From positions 1 to 23,354 of the forward strand of contig JAAZZY010000009.1 in assembly GCA_014239035.1 (NCBI GenBank): DNA of 23,354 nucleotides. The letters run 5' to 3'. The notes below the pieces were generated by a model, which was not told the DNA's origin, searched no databases, and was given only the letters and a program-made list of their open reading frames with translations. Positions 16,151-23,354 of this stretch are shown in pieces (the stretch's first letter is position 1; each line of letters begins with the position of its first letter). The position numbers and the translations under genes were made by a program. The DNA comes from Chlamydiia bacterium. GTDB lineage: Bacteria; Chlamydiota; Chlamydiia; Chlamydiales; JAAZZY01.

Positions 16151-16549
16151 TTAGGGTAAAAATCTTTCTTGGTAAGCATCAAGCTTTTGAGAAATGCATT
16201 TAGAGCATAAATGTTTACGATTGCGAGCCAAGAGATTATAGGCCCAGTCAAATAGAAACGAGGGCAGAATATACTTCCAGCCTGAAAGCTTATAGATTCC
16301 TCCAAGCTTCCAAAGGATCTTATAAATAGCTTTTGATCGATAACATACACTTTGACTTTTGGTGCCGTAATCTTCAATCAAAATAAGAGTTTCTTGATCT
16401 GAGGTCTGTAGAAACCCACTCATACTTTGAGCAGTCTCTCCATTGAGTGAAGAAAATTGAAACTTCTTTTTATAATCGCGTTTAAGGAGAAACAAAATCC
16501 ATCTTTGGCAAAATGGGCATCCTCTATCAAAAAGTATCAAATCACTCAT
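16151..16549 (-). CDS. DCC-family (DUF393) thiol-disulfide oxidoreductase-like protein
   Basis: This is a 132-residue thioredoxin-fold protein of the DCC family, named for its D-x-x-C-x-x-C signature. Here that is LILFDRGCPFCQRW, with Asp8, Cys11 and Cys14 at the N-terminus, followed by the usual helix and a second strand (KKFQFSSLNGETAQ). The two cysteines predict disulfide or redox chemistry in the cytoplasm; the physiological partner is unknown. The C-terminal part (W/Y/L-rich, about 85-115) ends in a basic CSKCISQ stretch, which adds another Cys pair. Its ATG (16547-16549) overlaps the end of dnaG by eight bases, so translation is probably coupled. It is the last gene of the yicC-to-dnaG operon and ends just before the bidirectional terminator. 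Confidence 0.85.
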   Translation of the reverse strand: MSDLILFDRGCPFCQRWILFLLKRDYKKKFQFSSLNGETAQSMSGFLQTSDQETLILIEDYGTKSQSVCYRSKAIYKILWKLGGIYKLSGWKYILPSFLFDWAYNLLARNRKHLCSKCISQKLDAYQERFLP

Positions 16550-18314
16550 CTATCACCTTAATTTTAGGTCTATTTTTTTGAATTTGATCAAACTCTTTAG
16601 CAAGCTCTAGGGCTTTATCATCACTTAGGAGCCCCGACTGAATTTTGAGTTTGATAGACTCTCTTTTTTTCATCCATTGATGATCTAGCACGCGCTGAAG
16701 AGCGCTTTCAAAAAGCTTTTTAGAATGCTCTTTATGGATCTTCTTTTCCATAAGAGAACCTATTAGCTTTTTTGTTTCTTCATTAGGAGATTCAATCAAA
16801 AGAGATAAAGAATCTGGAGCTTTACCCTTTGAAAAGCCATCGATTAGAAGCTGATAAATACTTTTACATTTATCATCTTCAAAAAGATCAGGCGAGATAT
16901 TTTCTTGGGCAATTTTTAAAAACTTCTCTGTTGGCAGATCTCTTTGAAGAAGCCAAATTAGAAGGTCTGTTTCAATGTATTGACAGGTTGGCGCCAGATT
17001 ATTTTTTAAAGATCCTGTTGATGCTGCATAAATATGAGGAGGCGTAATTTCAGAGATTCCAAGAGCAGATTCAGGTATCTGCATCATAGAGGCCATCTTT
17101 TTAAGGCTCTCATGAACCATAACAGGATCTTCCCATTCTTTGATTTTTCCTGTTATCTTTTCAACAATGCGGGCTTTCTGAGCAGGATCAGAGATATCTG
17201 AGCGCTTTGAATAGATGCGTATTAAAAAAGCAAGGTAGCTAATCTTTTGGGTTAAAAGGTGGGCGAAGGCTTTCGCTCCATGCTCTCGCAAATATGAATC
17301 TGGATCAGCTTTTTTAGGTATCGGCACAATATACGTAGTGACCTTTTTTTTCTGAAGAAGATGCCCACTTTTAATCGCTGCGTTGATTCCTGCATCATCA
17401 GAGTCAAAGGCAAGATATGCCTGCTCTACTCCAAGCTGAACGAGCTTCTCTACATGAAATTCTGTTAAGGCAGTGCCAAGTGGCGCCACTGTTGCATTGA
17501 GGCCATGCTCAATGAGACTTAGACAATCAATTTGCCCTTCAACTAAAAGCACCTTCTTACCTTTTGCAAGGCGCATCCGACTGTAGTTTAAGCCAAATAA
17601 AACATTGGATTTCTTAAACAAAAAGGATTCTTTAGAGTTGATGTATTTTCCTCCTGTAGATCCTTCTTTAAAAACACGTGCAGAAAAACCAACAACTCCC
17701 CCTTGAGGGTTGCGTATTGGAAAGGTTATTCGATCATAGAAAAAAGTAGAGTTGTATTGATTAAGAAGACCAATCTCTTGAAGTTCATTAGATGTGAATT
17801 TTTCCTTTAAAAGAATCTGCGCAAGCTTTTTGCCATCAATGGGCGCTAGACCTATTTCAAATTTCTCGATAAAAGGTGTCTTAATTCCCCTCTTTTCCAG
17901 ATATTCTCTGGCATCTTTTCCTTCTTTGGGATCCATCAACATTTTATGGAAGTATTGATTGGCAATAGAGAGCGCATCAAAGAGCTTCTTTTTGTTTTGA
18001 TGCTCAGGTGTTGATTTCTCATAATCTAAGACCACTCCATAGCGCTGTGCAAGAAATTCCACAGCTTCAGTAAAAGATAGGTGTTGGTGCTCCATTAAAA
18101 AGGCAATTGCATCACCGTGCGCTTGACAGCCAAAACAGTGATAGAACGAGGAGCCTGGTTGAACGACAAAAGAAGGTGTTTTCTCTTCATGGAATGGGCA
18201 ACACGCTTTGTGGTATGCTCCGCTTCTCTTGATCTCCATGTAACTGGAAAGTAGATCAACAAGATCCACTTTTTGACGAAGTTGCTCTAAACTTTCTTTT
18301 GAGATAGATACCAA
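16542..18314 (-). CDS. dnaG: DNA primase
   Basis: It lays RNA primers for DNA replication on the lagging strand and is recruited by DnaB helicase. The 590-residue protein has the N-terminal CHC2 zinc site (Cys39, His42, Cys60, Cys63, in CCPFHEEKTPSF and FYHCFGCQAHGD). It then has the primase core with the TOPRIM acids: Glu259 in VEGQID (258-263) and DSDDAG (304-309). The C-terminal helicase-binding part is divergent. The start appears to be TTG 18312-18314; the ribosome site is weak, but the N-terminus ISKESLEQLRQKVDLVDLL matches the family, so the frame is right and the exact start slightly uncertain. It is 78 bases downstream of metG with no terminator seen between them, so it is probably part of the same transcript. 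It overlaps the DCC gene. Confidence 0.95.
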   Translation of the reverse strand: MVSISKESLEQLRQKVDLVDLLSSYMEIKRSGAYHKACCPFHEEKTPSFVVQPGSSFYHCFGCQAHGDAIAFLMEHQHLSFTEAVEFLAQRYGVVLDYEKSTPEHQNKKKLFDALSIANQYFHKMLMDPKEGKDAREYLEKRGIKTPFIEKFEIGLAPIDGKKLAQILLKEKFTSNELQEIGLLNQYNSTFFYDRITFPIRNPQGGVVGFSARVFKEGSTGGKYINSKESFLFKKSNVLFGLNYSRMRLAKGKKVLLVEGQIDCLSLIEHGLNATVAPLGTALTEFHVEKLVQLGVEQAYLAFDSDDAGINAAIKSGHLLQKKKVTTYIVPIPKKADPDSYLREHGAKAFAHLLTQKISYLAFLIRIYSKRSDISDPAQKARIVEKITGKIKEWEDPVMVHESLKKMASMMQIPESALGISEITPPHIYAASTGSLKNNLAPTCQYIETDLLIWLLQRDLPTEKFLKIAQENISPDLFEDDKCKSIYQLLIDGFSKGKAPDSLSLLIESPNEETKKLIGSLMEKKIHKEHSKKLFESALQRVLDHQWMKKRESIKLKIQSGLLSDDKALELAKEFDQIQKNRPKIKVIDE

Positions 18315-18392
18315 AACTATAGGGCCTTAACTTTTTTCTTGATTGTAGCAGGCTTTAAATTTGCAGCAAGCAATACTTTTTTGTGATGTGCT

Positions 18393-20063
18393 TTAATTGA
18401 GAACTTTGAGCTTTTCTAATTCTTTTTCAATCATGTCATTTTCAATTTTCTGAAATAGAATCTCAGGCTTTGAGATACGAGCTTTTACATTAAGAGGCTC
18501 TTTAAGCCTTTCATCATAGTTCGAATCTGTTAGGTTATCAACAAAACCAAGCATCTTCCATATTTTATTTGCTGCCTCTGGAATAATAGGCAGTGAAACT
18601 ACAGCCAATGCTTTAATGCCAATAAGGCAATGCGCTAAAACTTCCCTCATGCGAGAGATATCTTTTTTAGCAAGCTCCCAAGGTTTAGTCTCATCAAAGT
18701 AGACATTAGAGAGGGTGGCAAGCTCCATAATCAGCTGAGTAGCCTTTCTTACATGGAAACTAGAATAGGCTTCTTTAATTATATCCGTTAAATTAGAGAC
18801 ATCTTTGAGATATTGCTTATCTCTATCTCGAGCATTTTTAGGCTCTAAAACTTCACCGTTAACTTTTTGAGCAATAAAAACGAGAGTCCTATTAATGAAA
18901 TTTCCAAATTTTCCTACAAGCTCAGCATTTACTCGCATTTGAAAGTCTTTCCAAGAAAACTCTGAGTCGTCTTGTTCAGGAGCGTTCGCTGCTAGGCAGT
19001 AGCGAATTTGATCTGATGAGTATTTACTGAAAAAATCATCTAGATCGATAAACCAACCATCTGATTTACTAAATTTTCTTCCTTCATAATGAAAAAATGC
19101 ATTCGCTGGAAGTTCATCTACTTGCTTATAAGGTTTTTTTTGTCCCATCACCATAGCTGGAAAAAAAACTGAGTGGAAAGGAATATTGTCTTTGCCTACA
19201 AACTGAACATATTTCGTCTCAGGCTCTAGCCAATATTTTTCCCATTCCTTTGGCTTATTGATTTCTTCTGCCCAGTCTTTGGAAGCTGAGATATAACCAA
19301 TCGGAGCATCAAACCAGACATAGAAAACCTTCCCCTCTTCTCCCGGCACTGCAATTCCCCAGTTTAGGTCGCGCGTGATACATCGAGGCTTAGCATCTTC
19401 AGCATATTGCTTAGCCATATTAATAACCTGAGGACGCCAGTTTTTTTCTGAGAGGAAATCAAGTAACTGGTCTTTGAACAGGTCAAGTCTAAGGAAAAAG
19501 TGCTCTGTTTCTTTTAAAGTAAGAGGTGAACCACTCAATTTAGATTTTGGATTAGTAAGTTCATTTGCCTCATAGCTTGCCCCGCACTTTGGGCATTCAT
19601 CCCCTCTTGCATTTTCAAATTTGCATTTAGGACAAACTCCTTCCACGTATCTATCTGCTAGAAATTTTTGATCTTTTTCTGAGTAGAGCTGTTCGGTAGT
19701 GATTTTCTCCACATAATTTTGACTCTTAAGATCCTCAAAAAACTCAATGACCGCCTCTTTATGCCTTGGCCAAGTTGTTCTAGAGAAATGATCAAAAGAA
19801 AAGTCAAATCTACCAAAGTTTTTGAGGGCTTCTTTGTAGTAGAAGTCCACATGATCTTGTGGAGATTGCCCATTTTTTCCGGCGCTGAGAGTAACAGCAG
19901 CTCCATATTCATCAAGACCGCAGATAAAAAGTGTCTCATGACCTGTAAAGCGCGCAAAACGCGCATAAATTTCAGCAGGAAGATAGGATCCTGCTAGGTG
20001 ACCGAAGTGAAGAGATCCATTCCCATAAAGGAGGGCAGAAGTAATTAAGACTCTTTTATTCAT
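18393..20063 (-). CDS. metG: Methionyl-tRNA synthetase
   Basis: It charges initiator and elongator tRNA-Met, so it is essential. The 556-residue class I synthetase has the HIGH motif as HFGH (19-22) and the KMSKS loop as KFSKS (330-334). Between them is a zinc knuckle with two Cys pairs, CPKC at 144-147 and CPKC at 157-160. The Rossmann core also shows GLDEYGAAV (near 49-57) and FVGKDNIPFHSVFFPA (near 288-303). It lacks the C-terminal EMAP/Trbp dimerisation domain found in many bacterial MetG proteins, as in the similar-sized chlamydial enzymes. The ATG overlaps the omega-like gene stop by four bases (ATGA), so the two are coupled. A spacer of 78 bases leads to dnaG. Confidence 0.97.
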   Translation of the reverse strand: MNKRVLITSALLYGNGSLHFGHLAGSYLPAEIYARFARFTGHETLFICGLDEYGAAVTLSAGKNGQSPQDHVDFYYKEALKNFGRFDFSFDHFSRTTWPRHKEAVIEFFEDLKSQNYVEKITTEQLYSEKDQKFLADRYVEGVCPKCKFENARGDECPKCGASYEANELTNPKSKLSGSPLTLKETEHFFLRLDLFKDQLLDFLSEKNWRPQVINMAKQYAEDAKPRCITRDLNWGIAVPGEEGKVFYVWFDAPIGYISASKDWAEEINKPKEWEKYWLEPETKYVQFVGKDNIPFHSVFFPAMVMGQKKPYKQVDELPANAFFHYEGRKFSKSDGWFIDLDDFFSKYSSDQIRYCLAANAPEQDDSEFSWKDFQMRVNAELVGKFGNFINRTLVFIAQKVNGEVLEPKNARDRDKQYLKDVSNLTDIIKEAYSSFHVRKATQLIMELATLSNVYFDETKPWELAKKDISRMREVLAHCLIGIKALAVVSLPIIPEAANKIWKMLGFVDNLTDSNYDERLKEPLNVKARISKPEILFQKIENDMIEKELEKLKVLN

Positions 20064-20338
20064 ACCGATTGCTGGAGAGGACCCGGAAGGTCTTTGTCAT
20101 TTGAAATACTTCCATTTTTTTCCATTTCAAGCATTTCTTCGCTTTGCTTTTCAGTCTCATGGTCTTTTATAATTTTTCTCAAGATTTGAGAAGCAACATT
20201 TTTATTAGGTCCTTCTTTAAGCTCACGACCAGTTCCGACCACTTGGTGGGCGATATTGATAGCAGTACTAACCAGTTCAAAAGGGTTGCTAAATAGTTTC
20301 GTTAACTTTTCATTAGTTAAATCAGTTTTTTTGGTCAT
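20060..20338 (-). CDS. rpoZ: Probable RNA polymerase omega subunit (RpoZ-like), divergent
   Basis: This is a 92-residue small protein between gmk and metG. The segment NPFELVSTAINIAHQV (18-33) followed by NKNVASQILRKI (45-56) resembles the omega-subunit pattern (NRFELVxxAxxRARQ, then NKxxxxALxEI). gmk-rpoZ adjacency is widespread in bacteria, and the Chlamydia gene at this place (CT031) is of similar size. Omega helps assemble and stabilise the beta' subunit. The C-terminal third (E- and D-rich) has no clear counterpart. The start is ATG 20336-20338, directly after a strong GGAGGAAG ribosome site; a longer frame without that site is rejected. It begins 13 bases after gmk and overlaps metG by four. 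The assignment rests on weak motif similarity plus context. Confidence 0.6.
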   Translation of the reverse strand: MTKKTDLTNEKLTKLFSNPFELVSTAINIAHQVVGTGRELKEGPNKNVASQILRKIIKDHETEKQSEEMLEMEKNGSISNDKDLPGPLQQSV

Positions 20339-20351
20339 TCTTCCTCCGAAG

Positions 20352-20924
20352 CTATTTTCTTTGTTTATTTTTTTCAGCAATAAATATGCTTTTAAGTACA
20401 ACGTATGTTTTTTCAAGATTGCAATTGGTGATATTGTAATCATAGTGCGGGGCTTTCTCGATTTCTTTGTGAGCCCATGAAAGGCGAAGCTCTATATCTT
20501 CATGGCTATCTGTCTCTCTTTCTCTAAGTCTTTTTTCAAGCTCCTCCATAGAAGGAGGCCCCATAAAGATATATACCCCTTTAAAAAAGGGTTTAATTTC
20601 TAAAGCACCTTGTGTGTCTATGACTAAGACAACATCTAACCCCTTTTCAAGAAGCTTTTCAATAGATGCTTTTTCTGTGCCGTAGAAGTTTCCAAACACT
20701 TGGGCATACTCTATAAAATCACCACGGTTAATTTTGTGTTCAAACTCCTGAAAGCTTACAAAATGGTAATCCTGTCCCTCTTTTTCATTTCCACGAGGCT
20801 GTCTTGTGGTGTATGAGATGCTGCGTACGATATGTGGAAATTCATCTGTTAGTCGATCCACTAAGGTCGTTTTACCCGTTCCTGCTGGAGCGCTTACTAT
20901 AAATGCTTGTCCTCTACTCGACAT
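20352..20924 (-). CDS. gmk: Guanylate kinase
   Basis: It phosphorylates GMP or dGMP to GDP or dGDP with ATP, feeding RNA and DNA synthesis. The product has 190 residues. The P-loop is SAPAGTGKTTL (11-21) in place of the more common GPSGxGKS, and the GMP-binding region SISYTTRQPRGNEKEGQDYHF follows (about 36-56). The lid and base-binding region (RLRERETDSHEDIELRL) and the closing YDYNITN are also recognisable. The start ATG 20922-20924 has an AGGGAG site about ten bases upstream. Upstream in-frame codons belong to the yicC overlap and are not used. It overlaps the end of yicC by 11 bases, and the omega-like gene starts 13 bases later, so the three are one tight unit. Confidence 0.95.
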   Translation of the reverse strand: MSSRGQAFIVSAPAGTGKTTLVDRLTDEFPHIVRSISYTTRQPRGNEKEGQDYHFVSFQEFEHKINRGDFIEYAQVFGNFYGTEKASIEKLLEKGLDVVLVIDTQGALEIKPFFKGVYIFMGPPSMEELEKRLRERETDSHEDIELRLSWAHKEIEKAPHYDYNITNCNLEKTYVVLKSIFIAEKNKQRK

Positions 20925-21804
20925 TTTGCACTTGCTCCCTAATTTTTTCACATTCACTCTTTGCTTCAATGACAAGATGCGATGTTTCACAGTCAGAGCA
21001 TTTTGATCCAATGGTGTTCCATTCACGGTTGAGCTCTTGAATAATGAAATCTAGAGTTTTGCCTTTACACTGTCTTTTTTCTTCTAAGACTTTCTTAAAA
21101 AGCTCTAGGTGGGAATCAATTCGTGTAAATTCTTCTGTTAGATCGCTTTTATCTGCTAAAATAGCAACTTCTTTTAAAAATCTTTCTTCAAACTCTAGCT
21201 CTTGGCCCAGTAATTCACCAATTCGCTCTTTTAACTTTTCTTGGCGCTCAAGCGATGCCTTTGATGTGTTTTTCTTAGCTTTTTCCAATATCTCTTCAAT
21301 TTGCTTAAGGTGCAGAATAAACTCTTTTTTTAAGAACTCTCCTTCACAAGAACGCATATTTGCAAGATCACCTGTTGCATCATCTACTAGCTGCATAATC
21401 TCATCTTTTGCAGAATGCACAAAGGAGTTTTTGAGTTCTGCTTGCAAAAGATTAGAGTCTCTACAAAGTAGTTTAATCAAACCCTTTTCTTGCTGTTCAA
21501 TTCCTAATTCAGATGAGATAGATGCCCAGCCTTTTTGAATCTCTTTTGCGAGTGGAAGATTTGCAACCAGAGAGAAGGCTTCTTCATCTCCGTTAAGAGT
21601 GAAAGTTAAATAGAGGTTGACCTTACCCCGAAAGATTTTCTTTTGAACTCTCTTTTTGATTTGCGGGTCAAATGAGAGGAATTCTTTGGGCAAAGACGTA
21701 TTGACTTCTAGGTGCCTTCGGTTTACCGACTGCACTTCTAAAGAGAGGGTTCCCCAACTAGTTGTAAGAGAGCAACGGCTGTGCGCTGTCATACTATTAA
21801 TCAT
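20914..21804 (-). CDS. yicC: YicC-family endoribonuclease
   Basis: This is a 296-residue member of the YicC/YloC family; in E. coli YicC has been shown to be a metal-dependent endoribonuclease acting on small RNAs. The N-terminus MINSMTAHSRCSL with SLEVQSVNRRHLEVNTSLP (21-39) and the C-terminus DLTEEFTRIDSHLELF (221-236) and DFIIQELNREWNTIGSK (252-268) match the family's two conserved ends. The length is typical. The middle (about 150-215) is a long helix rich in E, K and L. The first ATG (21802-21804) lacks a ribosome site, and residue 5 is also Met, but the N-terminus matches E. coli from the first. It heads the yicC-gmk-omega-metG unit behind a clear promoter. Confidence 0.92.
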   Translation of the reverse strand: MINSMTAHSRCSLTTSWGTLSLEVQSVNRRHLEVNTSLPKEFLSFDPQIKKRVQKKIFRGKVNLYLTFTLNGDEEAFSLVANLPLAKEIQKGWASISSELGIEQQEKGLIKLLCRDSNLLQAELKNSFVHSAKDEIMQLVDDATGDLANMRSCEGEFLKKEFILHLKQIEEILEKAKKNTSKASLERQEKLKERIGELLGQELEFEERFLKEVAILADKSDLTEEFTRIDSHLELFKKVLEEKRQCKGKTLDFIIQELNREWNTIGSKCSDCETSHLVIEAKSECEKIREQVQNVE

Positions 21805-21831
21805 AAAAAGGATAACTAATTTTTGAAGAAA

Positions 21832-21860
21832 ATTTTAGCATATACTCGCTTTGACAGCAA
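21832..21860 (-). promoter_or_regulatory. Probable promoter of the yicC operon
   Basis: On the minus strand TTGCTG (21860-21855) is followed after 17 bases by TAAAAT (21837-21832), a good sigma-70/sigma-66-type pair. The predicted transcript start is about 20 bases before the yicC ATG. It would drive yicC-gmk-omega-metG and probably dnaG and the DCC gene. The same region carries a TTGACA on the other strand, without a convincing use. Confidence 0.5.
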
Positions 21861-21867
21861 GCATTGC

Positions 21868-22233
21868 CTACTTTTCAATTTTTGTTTTGAACCCTTTGAA
21901 GTGATTACAGAGGATTGAAACGATACTCACGATAATAGTCCCCATAATTACGCTTCCAAAACCAGGAATTGACATCCCAAGCCAATTGAAGACTCCCACA
22001 TGAACTAGAATAAATAAAAATAAGTTTAGAATAACAGCAAAGATGCTAACAAGATGCCAAGAGAGCTTCCAATCATTAATTTCAATCACAGAGCGGATGA
22101 ACCCGTTAAGTCCTCCAAAAATCAGCGCTAAAAAAAATTCATACCACTGATTCTCTGAATATATTCCTGGAGTTACTTTGCCAGCGAACATAACGCCTAC
22201 AAAGACAACCCCAAGTCGTGCCATGTATTTCAC
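21868..22233 (-). CDS. YvlD/phage-holin-4_2-like small membrane protein
   Basis: This is a 121-residue protein with four hydrophobic segments at about 6-22, 31-48, 58-80 and 91-109. The order and spacing, with GLNGFIRSVI after the second segment and IPGFGSVIMGTIIVSIVS near the end, fit the YvlD/phage holin 4_2-like (PF04020) membrane family, whose members are uncharacterised and are not phage lysis proteins. The start may be GTG 22231-22233, or ATG 22222-22224 three codons later. A GGAGGG at 22237-22242 sits closer to GTG than usual and farther from ATG, so the start is ambiguous. It ends 63 bases upstream of yicC and may share read-through. Its promoter should lie in the divergent spacer 22234-22357; I did not find a convincing one. 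Biological role unknown. Confidence 0.7.
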   Translation of the reverse strand: MKYMARLGVVFVGVMFAGKVTPGIYSENQWYEFFLALIFGGLNGFIRSVIEINDWKLSWHLVSIFAVILNLFLFILVHVGVFNWLGMSIPGFGSVIMGTIIVSIVSILCNHFKGFKTKIEK

Positions 22234-22357
22234 AGACCCTCCAAGATTAAAAAAAATCTTTGTATGCTTTTGCTAATATTTGCACAAGAACTAATCCTTG
22301 TCTAAAACATTAGCGTTATTCTAAGATGTTGCAATGTTAAAAAAAATATAATTTTTT

Positions 22358-23354
22358 ATGCCATCCATTAATCCTTACTCTCGCTTTTCTGACCCCTACA
22401 TCTCACCTGATCCTTTTTTTAATTCTTCCCCTATTTCGCCTGCAAAGATCGTAGTACCCATCCCTCCTCCTACGCTTCAACCACTAGAGCCACAACTTAA
22501 TCCCGTTATTGTTAGAACAATTACCGAGCTTCCTGATGAAACAATCATTGTTTATAGAGGATCTCCAACAGGCTATGCACGCGGCCCTAATGTGGCAATT
22601 CCTGCTTTGAATTTTAATATTTCAAACAGCACTGCGCATTCACAGATTTTTGCAACATGTACATCAACTTATCCAGAAGCTGCACCCTATAATCCAATAG
22701 CTGATCGATATGAAGTACGCCTTTTTAGGGATGGCTGGATACTAACACTTGCTGATGGATGTGGACTAAAACTCTCTAGTAGGCTAGCACCGGCTGCTGC
22801 GATGAAGGGTTTTTGGGAGCACCTCTCTGAGAGGCTACGCAATGATCAAGACGCCTTTAAAGTGCAAAAACTTGCTCAGTACCTTCATGAAGCTATTGAA
22901 GCCGGGCACTTTAATATCTACTGGGATGCATTTTTGCGCAATCAAGAGGAAGGATATACAGCATACAAAGAGCAGGTAGTATCCAACCTGCGAGAAGTTC
23001 GAGCAAAAGCGACTCTACCAAATAACCAGGTACAAGAAAAGCAAGAGCAAGTCACAAGAGAGCTCAACACTATTTTAGATGCTCTAAAAGGAGACTCTGC
23101 GTCTCAGAGAAGACTTGTCGATGCTCACATTGAAAAGCGCTTCTATGAAAACTATGCAGGAGCAACAACTTTTCTGTGCTCAGCTCTCATTAAAAGTGGA
23201 TCTACAAATGAAGTACCTTTTTACCTTTTGAGTGTTAGCTTAGGAGACTGCAAAGGATTTCTATATAGAGATGGTGTAATTACAGAGGTGACTAAAGATA
23301 CTCGAGAAGATCTTTCAAATGCTAGAGATCCTGGAGGAAAAATAGGCCTTTGCA
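22358..23354 (+). CDS. PP2C-like protein phosphatase, N-terminal part (runs off the window)
   Basis: The gene opens at ATG 22358-22360 and stays open for 332 codons to the window edge. The first 50 residues are low-complexity, rich in P and S (VPIPPPTLQPLEP). Two PP2C metal-site motifs are visible: LADGCG (131-136, Asp133) for the usual DGMGG, and GATTF (268-272) followed by LGDCKGFLYRDG (295-306, Asp297) for the GSTA and GDSR blocks. After them, SNARDPGGKIG (318-328) precedes the edge. A helical, charged insert of roughly 100 residues (about 150-260) separates the motifs, so they are farther apart than in compact bacterial PP2C enzymes. It would remove phosphate from Ser/Thr if active; the last metal Asp should lie beyond the window. 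There is no clear ribosome site; a TATAAT lies at 22347-22352. It could be a secreted or regulatory phosphatase. Confidence 0.6.
   Translation, partial: MPSINPYSRFSDPYISPDPFFNSSPISPAKIVVPIPPPTLQPLEPQLNPVIVRTITELPDETIIVYRGSPTGYARGPNVAIPALNFNISNSTAHSQIFATCTSTYPEAAPYNPIADRYEVRLFRDGWILTLADGCGLKLSSRLAPAAAMKGFWEHLSERLRNDQDAFKVQKLAQYLHEAIEAGHFNIYWDAFLRNQEEGYTAYKEQVVSNLREVRAKATLPNNQVQEKQEQVTRELNTILDALKGDSASQRRLVDAHIEKRFYENYAGATTFLCSALIKSGSTNEVPFYLLSVSLGDCKGFLYRDGVITEVTKDTREDLSNARDPGGKIGLC

Noticed and set aside
18315..18392. 78-base spacer between metG and dnaG, about tRNA length
   Set aside because: No cloverleaf arms, no TTCGA-type loop and no strong stem could be drawn; treated as plain spacer.
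20339..20443. Longer N-terminus for the omega-like protein
   Set aside because: The extension overlaps gmk in another frame and ignores the strong GGAGGAAG site before the inner ATG.
21044..21538. 164-codon open frame on the plus strand
   Set aside because: It lies wholly antisense inside yicC, is serine/phenylalanine-rich as expected from the mirrored frame, and has no ribosome site or family motif.
21851..21879. TTGACA with TTCAAT 17 bases downstream on the plus strand
   Set aside because: It would transcribe antisense into the YvlD-like gene with no plus-strand gene ahead until 22358; the minus-strand pair in the same place fits the yicC start better.

Overview
This AT-rich window reads as a chromosomal segment of a Chlamydiae-lineage intracellular bacterium, most likely from outside the family Chlamydiaceae. 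The evidence is: a single-chain glycyl-tRNA synthetase with alpha and beta parts fused (11917-14937); a tail-to-head hflX / phnP-like pair; a yicC-gmk-small omega-like protein-metG run; and dnaG lying near the glycyl-tRNA synthetase gene. From memory, these neighbourhoods also occur in Chlamydia. Citrate synthase plus malate dehydrogenase (8165-10318) argue against Chlamydiaceae, which lack citrate synthase, and favour an amoeba-associated relative (Parachlamydia/Simkania/Waddlia-like). The lineage is inference; no database was searched.

Layout. 1-1070 is accessory: the C-terminal end of a J-domain protein, then a membrane-anchored sulfotransferase gene broken by one base in an A7 tract. 1222-4331 is conserved: hflX and a PhnP-like metallo-hydrolase, divergent from a MnmC-like FAD oxidoreductase. 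4362-7312 is accessory: a coiled-coil protein paired with an M48 membrane metalloprotease, a 371-base region holding a broken small gene, and a 209-residue protein with an internal duplication. 7347-10318 is a metabolic operon on the minus strand: mdh, gltA and a six-helix membrane protein. 10404-11846 holds a divergent family 2 glycosyltransferase and a VOC protein. 11917-14937 is glyQS, followed by a possible inclusion-membrane or secreted coiled-coil protein (15071-16042) and a bidirectional terminator. 16151-21804 is an information-processing operon on the minus strand (yicC, gmk, omega-like, metG, dnaG, DCC thioredoxin-like), with a recognisable promoter in front of yicC. 21868-23354 has a YvlD/phage-holin-4_2-like membrane protein, divergent from an incomplete PP2C-like phosphatase gene that runs off the window.

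How the genes relate. Gmk, omega, MetG, DnaG, GlyQS, YicC and HflX form a nucleotide, transcription, translation and replication core. Mdh and GltA supply consecutive TCA steps (malate to oxaloacetate to citrate). The lineage-specific genes are the likeliest candidates for host interaction: J-domain, sulfotransferase, M48 pair, 209-aa protein, 15071 coiled-coil protein and PP2C-like protein. No tRNA, rRNA, CRISPR array, insertion sequence or prophage was recognised. The most notable new observations are the slippery A7 site in the sulfotransferase, the internal duplications in two unknown proteins, and an unusual PP2C-like gene with a long insert between its metal-site motifs.
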